In this document: positions 14,643-19,392 of the stretch, one piece after another
Layout: each line of letters begins with the position of its first letter
Numbering within the stretch: position 1 is the first letter of the stretch
DNA from: F23-D06 sp045600525
GTDB taxonomy: Bacteria > Bacteroidota > Bacteroidia > Bacteroidales > WCHB1-69
Reading direction: 5' to 3'
Assembly (NCBI GenBank): GCA_045600525.1
Contig: JAZRYC010000005.1
Coordinates: 1-19,392, forward strand
DNA length: 19,392 bases
Made by a program: the position numbers and the translations under genes
Notes under the pieces: generated by a model
Told to the model about the DNA's origin: nothing
What the model saw: only the letters and a program-made list of their open reading frames with translations
The model's database searches: none

Positions 14643-17489
14643 ATGAAACAAACATTTTTATCCCAACTTTCTGAAAACATTTTGGATAGTGGAATCCCAT
14701 TGGAACATACATTAATTGTATTGCCCAATGAACGTGCCCGGCGCATGCTGCTGCATGAGATTGCCCGGCGTATCGACCGACCGGTATTCGCCCCTGCGAT
14801 TCTTGCCGTAAATCAGTTTATATCCCAACTCTCTCCCTTGGAAAGTCTTGAGGATACGGAACTTCTGGCAGAACTCTATGCTGTTCAGCATGGTATGACG
14901 CCCCCGATTGCGAAGGATCTTAACGATATGCTTACCTGGGGACCGGCCTTTCTTTCCGATGTGGATGAAATTGATAGGCAGATGCAGGATGGCTCCTATG
15001 TCTTTAAGACGCTGGCGTTTGACAAGGAATTTACGTTGTCGTTGGGACAGGACGAACCCTCTCAGGCAATGCAGGAAAAAATGCGACTTTATGCCTCCCT
15101 GGGTGATTTGTATGTTCAGTTTAGGGATGCTCTTCTGCAAAAAAAGATCGCTTACGATGGTTTGAAATACCGAGATTGTGCGGAACATATGGAGGAGTAT
15201 GCGCAGTCGTTGCGTTTTACTCACTTTGTTTTTGCCGGATTCCATGTTTTTACACCTGCAGAAACGGTCATTGTTTGCTATATCAAAGACCATTTTGATA
15301 CCCATTTCTATTTTGACGTGGATCCCTTCTATTGCGACTTTGAGCAGCCTGATCGATTTACAACGGCCTATTTCCTAAGGCGCATTGCGGAAAATTTGGA
15401 TATTCAGCTTACTCAGCTCAAATTTGTCTCAGATACCTTTTCCACGCAGGAAAAGAATGTACAAATTGTGGGTGTTTCGAAATCCATGAATCAAATATAC
15501 TATGCCATTCAGGTATTACAGAAGATACGCGAGGAACAGGGAACTCTGGATGGTACAGCGCTTGTTTTGGCCAACGAGGATTTGCTCCTTCCTTTTTTGA
15601 CGGCGTATGATACTATGGAGGCCAATGTGACGATGGGTGTGCCGTTTAAATACACGACTGCCGCCACGCTGCTGAACACTCTTTTAGACATGTATCAGAC
15701 GTCTCTTCGTTATGCCTCATCCGGAGTGGCGAATCTTTATTTCCATCATCGTGATGTGGTCGCCTTATTGCAGAATCCTTTAGTGAAGAGATACCTTTTC
15801 CCGGAATCTTCTTCCTATTTGGCGTTTCTCGCGAAAATGGATAATAATCAGAGGGCTTTGTACACGCGGCAAGATTTGTCTGAGGAGATTTTTCCCGCCT
15901 TTGCCGAGAATCCGATGGATATTCTTTCTGCCATAAATGAATATGTGCGTCGTTTGGCAGACAGGTCATCGGACGATTCAAGGGATTTTGTTACCCTGTC
16001 GCTTCTACTCGAGGCTTTGGAAAAATCCAGTGCGTTTGTGGAAAAACTGCATGAACAGGGAGAAACAATCTCTTTCTTTACCTTGAAGTATGTTATGGGC
16101 TTGCATACCAAGAATCTGACGCTCCCTATGAAGGGTGACGCCCTGCATGGCCTTCAAATTATGGGCTTGTTGGAAACGCGTACGTTGGATTTTAAGAATG
16201 TGATTATGCTGTCGGTGAACGAAGGAACACTTCCTGCCGGTATCGGATTCAATTCCCTTCTTCCTTTTGAGATAAAGTATGATGCTCGTTCGCTTCCAAA
16301 TTATCTTTATAAAGACCAGATATATGCCTATCATTTCTTCCGTTTGCTGCAACGGGCAGAAAATATCACGCTGGTTTATGATAACGCATCGGAAGGAGCT
16401 CTGGTTGAAAAGAGTCGTTTTATCTCGCAGTTGGAATTTATGGTGGAAGAGAAAAAATTGGGAAATATCCATTTCTCGTATCCGCAGGTGACATTCCAGT
16501 TTCAAGCAAAAAACGCTGATAGTATCATGGTGCCTAAGACAGAGGATGTCTTAAAGGCGGTTCGTGAATTTCAATTTTCCGCTACGGCACTGACCGATTA
16601 TGTGAATTGCCCCTTGCAGTTCTATATAAAGCATATATGTAAAATACAACGTCAAAATTCCTTTCAGGAACGTATTGAAAACAATATCATCGGTTCGGTC
16701 GCGCACGATTTGTATCAACAGGTGTTCGACCAAATTCGAGATTGCCCCGACAACCACGTCAGTATTATTGACAACTTTCTGGCTGATTTAGAGACAAAGA
16801 TAGACTTGCGTATGCTGTCGGATGAAAATATGAACCTCAAGCCGTCGGACTTGCAAAAGGGGAGGGTGTTTATGGCTAAACGCATTGTGTTCAACGATGT
16901 GGACAAATACCTTAAAAAGGCGAAAGAGGAACTGACAGAAGGCAATGTGAGAATCTTGGCCAATGAGTTAAAACTTTCCTGCACATTGGATGTGAAGGGA
17001 TGCCCTGTCACGCTGAAGGGCTTTGTGGACCGCCTTCAAGAAAAGGATGGGTGTTTGATGGTGGTTGATTATAAGACCGGTTCGGTGAAGGAGGATAAAT
17101 TGAAGGTTGTCTTGGATGAGTCGGATCGGATATTCAAAGAAGTGGAATATAAACAGTTTGTTCAATTACTTCTTTATGCGATTCTTTGCCGTAAGGCCGA
17201 ACACGAGATGTTAAAAGACGTTTATCGCAATCGGCCTATGCAATGTGCCATTATCAGCATCAGGGATGTGAACAGGAATGCGGAGTATATGCATTTTGCG
17301 AATGTAGTGATGGAATCGGATAAAAAATCAGATTGTACGCAGATGCTTGATGATGTGATTATTGAAGAAATGACCCGTTATCTGGTGGATTTGTTGGCGG
17401 AAATCATTCATCCTGATGTCCCCTTTGAACAGACTGGGGATGAACGTCATTGTGCCTACTGTGACTTTCGTCATATATGCGGTCGATAG
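14643..17489 (+). CDS. PD-(D/E)XK nuclease, AddB-like helicase-nuclease subunit
   Basis: A 948-residue protein. The C-terminal nuclease domain (about 645-948) has the RecB/AddB nuclease motifs: His688 (GSVAHDLYQQ), Asp796 (GFVDRLQ), Asp809-Tyr-Lys811 (VVDYKTG) and the Gln838-Phe-Val-Gln841 motif followed by LLLYA. Cys656, Cys937, Cys940 and Cys946 have the C...C-x2-C-x5-C spacing of the iron-sulfur cluster of AddB. The N-terminal two thirds follow the helicase-like layout of AddB but lack a Walker A GKT; at that place it reads VLPNERARRML. The likely role is end resection for double-strand break repair together with an AddA-type helicase, which is not in this window. It follows lepA by 64 bases and converges with the PBP gene. 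Confidence 0.85.
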   Translation: MKQTFLSQLSENILDSGIPLEHTLIVLPNERARRMLLHEIARRIDRPVFAPAILAVNQFISQLSPLESLEDTELLAELYAVQHGMTPPIAKDLNDMLTWGPAFLSDVDEIDRQMQDGSYVFKTLAFDKEFTLSLGQDEPSQAMQEKMRLYASLGDLYVQFRDALLQKKIAYDGLKYRDCAEHMEEYAQSLRFTHFVFAGFHVFTPAETVIVCYIKDHFDTHFYFDVDPFYCDFEQPDRFTTAYFLRRIAENLDIQLTQLKFVSDTFSTQEKNVQIVGVSKSMNQIYYAIQVLQKIREEQGTLDGTALVLANEDLLLPFLTAYDTMEANVTMGVPFKYTTAATLLNTLLDMYQTSLRYASSGVANLYFHHRDVVALLQNPLVKRYLFPESSSYLAFLAKMDNNQRALYTRQDLSEEIFPAFAENPMDILSAINEYVRRLADRSSDDSRDFVTLSLLLEALEKSSAFVEKLHEQGETISFFTLKYVMGLHTKNLTLPMKGDALHGLQIMGLLETRTLDFKNVIMLSVNEGTLPAGIGFNSLLPFEIKYDARSLPNYLYKDQIYAYHFFRLLQRAENITLVYDNASEGALVEKSRFISQLEFMVEEKKLGNIHFSYPQVTFQFQAKNADSIMVPKTEDVLKAVREFQFSATALTDYVNCPLQFYIKHICKIQRQNSFQERIENNIIGSVAHDLYQQVFDQIRDCPDNHVSIIDNFLADLETKIDLRMLSDENMNLKPSDLQKGRVFMAKRIVFNDVDKYLKKAKEELTEGNVRILANELKLSCTLDVKGCPVTLKGFVDRLQEKDGCLMVVDYKTGSVKEDKLKVVLDESDRIFKEVEYKQFVQLLLYAILCRKAEHEMLKDVYRNRPMQCAIISIRDVNRNAEYMHFANVVMESDKKSDCTQMLDDVIIEEMTRYLVDLLAEIIHPDVPFEQTGDERHCAYCDFRHICGR

Positions 17490-17494
17490 GATGT

Positions 17495-19392
17495 TTAATC
17501 AAAATTCAGTTCGTTAGCCGTTTCATCTCTTTTTGTCTCATTGCAGCCGGAGGGGTCACCGATATAGGCAGCCGGAATGGTGAAATCGTAACCAGGTTTT
17601 GACCATCTGTTTTCCGCTGTGACAATGGCATGATAGGGAAGATTAGGGTCAGAATAGACCTTCTGCATGAAAAGCCCGAAAACAGGAAGGGCCGTGCGTG
17701 CGCCTTGTCCGAGGGCGGTACTTCTGAAATGGGCGGAACGGTCTTCGCACCCTACCCAAATACCGCAGGTCAGCATCGGAGTGTAGCCAACGAACCAACC
17801 ATCAGACTGGTTGTCGGTAGTGCCGGTTTTCCCTGCCAGCGGGAAATCAAGTTTGTATTGACTACGCAGTCGTCCGCCGGTTCCATAATCAACAACCCCC
17901 TGCATGAGTCGTACGGTCTTAAACGCCGTGATTTGGTCGATGGCCTCATTGGTTTTCGGCAGTTTGTTGTAAATGACGTTCCCGTCTTTGTCGCAGATGC
18001 GGGTGATAAAGATGGGCTCCACATAAACACCCTGGTTGGGAAAGCAGTTGATGGCACCCACTTGCTCATAAAGGGTGAGTTCGCAGGCTCCGAGGCAGAT
18101 GGCAGGAACCGCAGGAATATCGGATGTCATCCCCATATTGCGGACAAGGTTGATGACAGCGTCAGGACCATAGCGTTTCATGATGTAGGCGGATACCTGG
18201 TTGAGAGAATGCGCCAGGGCCTCGCGCAGAGGGAGCATCTGCCCCTCTTTGTAAGCGCCGGAATTACGCGGCGTCCATGATCCGCCAGGAGTTTCTATAG
18301 TGACAGGAACGTTGGGAACCATGGTGCATGGATCGAATTCTCCGCTGGACATGGCCACAGTATAAACGTATGGCTTGAAGGTTGAACCCACTTGTCGCCT
18401 AGATAGTTTTACATGGTCGAATTGGAAATACTCGTAGTCGGTGCCGCCAACGTAGGCCTTAACGTGACCAGTGTTGGCTTCTACGCACATAAGTCCGCAT
18501 TGTAGGAAGGACTTATAGTATCGAATGGAATCAAAAGGCGTCATAATGGTATCTTTGAGTCCATTATAACTGAAGACGTTCATCTTCACCTTTTTGTTGA
18601 ATGCGGCCTTGATTTCCTCGTCGGAGGCACCAGCGTCTTTCATTCGGTCGTAGCGCTCGGATTGTTTGACGGCGGCCCAGATGATTTTGTCCGTTTGCTC
18701 TTCGGATAGGTTTACAAAGGGGGCATTCTTCACGCCTTTGAAATGGTTGAAGAATAAAGGTTGAAGGTATTCGCAAACATGCTCGTGAACAGCTTCTTCC
18801 GCATGCTTCTGCATTCTGGAATCAATGGTGGTGTAAATCTTCAGACCATCGCAATAGATGTCGTAGTGCGAACCATCCTGCTTGGGATTCTCGCGGCACC
18901 ATTCTTTCAAATACTGGCGTAGGTATTCTCTGAAATAGGTTGCCAATCCTGCATAGTGGGCTTGCGATTTGAATTTGCTGAGGTCGATGGGAAGTTCCTT
19001 GATGGAGTCTAATTCCTGTTTGGACAGGTATCCGTATTTCTTCATTTGTCCCAAAACGACATTTCGACGGTTTATGGATGCCTGGTAGTGGCGGCGCGGA
19101 CTATATTGGGTAGGTGCCTTGAGCATACCCACCAGAAGGGCTGCTTCCTCCGTGTTGATTTCGGAAGGCTTCTTGTCAAAGTATGTTCTGGCTGCCGACT
19201 TGATTCCCACGGCTTGATTGCCAAAATCCACTGTGTTGAAATACATGGCCAAAATCTCGTCCTTGGAATACTTGCGTTCCAGTTTGGTGGCAACCACCCA
19301 TTCCTTGAATTTGAAGAAGACGAGTTTGATTTTGTTCATCTTTTGGTCGCGTGGGAAAAGGTTTTTGGCCAACTGCTGGGTGATGGTGCTGC
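17495..19392 (-). CDS. mrcA: Class A penicillin-binding protein (transglycosylase-transpeptidase), N-terminus outside window
   Basis: The frame is open to the right edge. Its first visible residues are STITQQLAKNL, the conserved second motif of the GT51 transglycosylase, so the short TTG start at 19372 is not the real one. The membrane anchor and the catalytic glutamate of the transglycosylase lie beyond the edge. The transpeptidase domain has the three penicillin-binding motifs: STFK (serine nucleophile, in RQVGSTFKP), SLN (AHSLNQVSA) and KTG (LAGKTGTTD). The protein makes glycan strands and cross-links them on the periplasmic face of the inner membrane. The insertion between the two domains (about residues 200-280 of the visible part) is lysine- and acid-rich. 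It converges with the AddB-like gene with a 5-nt gap and no terminator between them. Confidence 0.95.
   Translation of the reverse strand, partial: STITQQLAKNLFPRDQKMNKIKLVFFKFKEWVVATKLERKYSKDEILAMYFNTVDFGNQAVGIKSAARTYFDKKPSEINTEEAALLVGMLKAPTQYSPRRHYQASINRRNVVLGQMKKYGYLSKQELDSIKELPIDLSKFKSQAHYAGLATYFREYLRQYLKEWCRENPKQDGSHYDIYCDGLKIYTTIDSRMQKHAEEAVHEHVCEYLQPLFFNHFKGVKNAPFVNLSEEQTDKIIWAAVKQSERYDRMKDAGASDEEIKAAFNKKVKMNVFSYNGLKDTIMTPFDSIRYYKSFLQCGLMCVEANTGHVKAYVGGTDYEYFQFDHVKLSRRQVGSTFKPYVYTVAMSSGEFDPCTMVPNVPVTIETPGGSWTPRNSGAYKEGQMLPLREALAHSLNQVSAYIMKRYGPDAVINLVRNMGMTSDIPAVPAICLGACELTLYEQVGAINCFPNQGVYVEPIFITRICDKDGNVIYNKLPKTNEAIDQITAFKTVRLMQGVVDYGTGGRLRSQYKLDFPLAGKTGTTDNQSDGWFVGYTPMLTCGIWVGCEDRSAHFRSTALGQGARTALPVFGLFMQKVYSDPNLPYHAIVTAENRWSKPGYDFTIPAAYIGDPSGCNETKRDETANELNFD

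Noticed and set aside
19370..19372. TTG as the start of the class A PBP
   Set aside because: The codons before it continue the GT51 motif STITQQ, so the gene simply runs off the window edge.

Overview
The window looks like chromosomal DNA from a member of Bacteroidota, probably an uncultured relative of Bacteroidales. Two secreted proteins end in type IX secretion (T9SS) type A sorting domains. Promoters match the Bacteroidota -7 consensus TAnnTTTG rather than a -35/-10 pair, and genes lack clear Shine-Dalgarno sequences. Most genes are housekeeping genes. I see no CRISPR array, phage, toxin-antitoxin pair or defence island. The only mobile DNA is the edge of a probable IS3-family element at the left end.

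Layout, left to right. Positions 1-94 are the end of an IS element, with the first 17 codons of a transposase reading out of the window. Positions 157-2973 are a minus-strand operon: a divergent MurD-type ligase, a thioredoxin-fold lipoprotein and an exported TPR-like protein with a TTG start. Positions 3060-3424 are a minus-strand tRNA operon (Thr-TGT, Tyr-GTA, Gly-TCC) with its own promoter, a boxA-like leader and a terminator. Positions 3689-5931 are the plus-strand acpP-fabF-rnc operon. Positions 5962-8721 hold a secreted thioredoxin-domain T9SS cargo and a lipid-kinase-like gene, also on the plus strand. Positions 8743-11652 are a minus-strand ribosomal operon, rplC-rplD-rplW-rplB-rpsS. 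Positions 11702-12685 are a second T9SS cargo with two internal repeats. Positions 12777-17489 are lepA and an AddB-like nuclease on the plus strand. Positions 17495-19392 are the C-terminal part of a class A penicillin-binding protein on the minus strand.

Functions group into translation (three tRNAs, five ribosomal proteins, EF4/LepA), fatty-acid synthesis (ACP and KAS II), RNA processing (RNase III), peptidoglycan synthesis (MurD-like ligase, bifunctional PBP), recombination (AddB-like nuclease) and the cell exterior (two T9SS cargos, two exported proteins).

The most unusual feature is the ribosomal operon. It contains only rplC to rpsS, with no rpsJ before it and no rplV-rpsC after it, and it has its own promoter, a structured leader and a terminator. 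Its leader has one segment that can pair with either of two ATAAACC copies, one of them just upstream of the rplC start, which suggests a regulatory switch. The MurD homologue also departs from the usual D-glutamate-adding family at a conserved motif.
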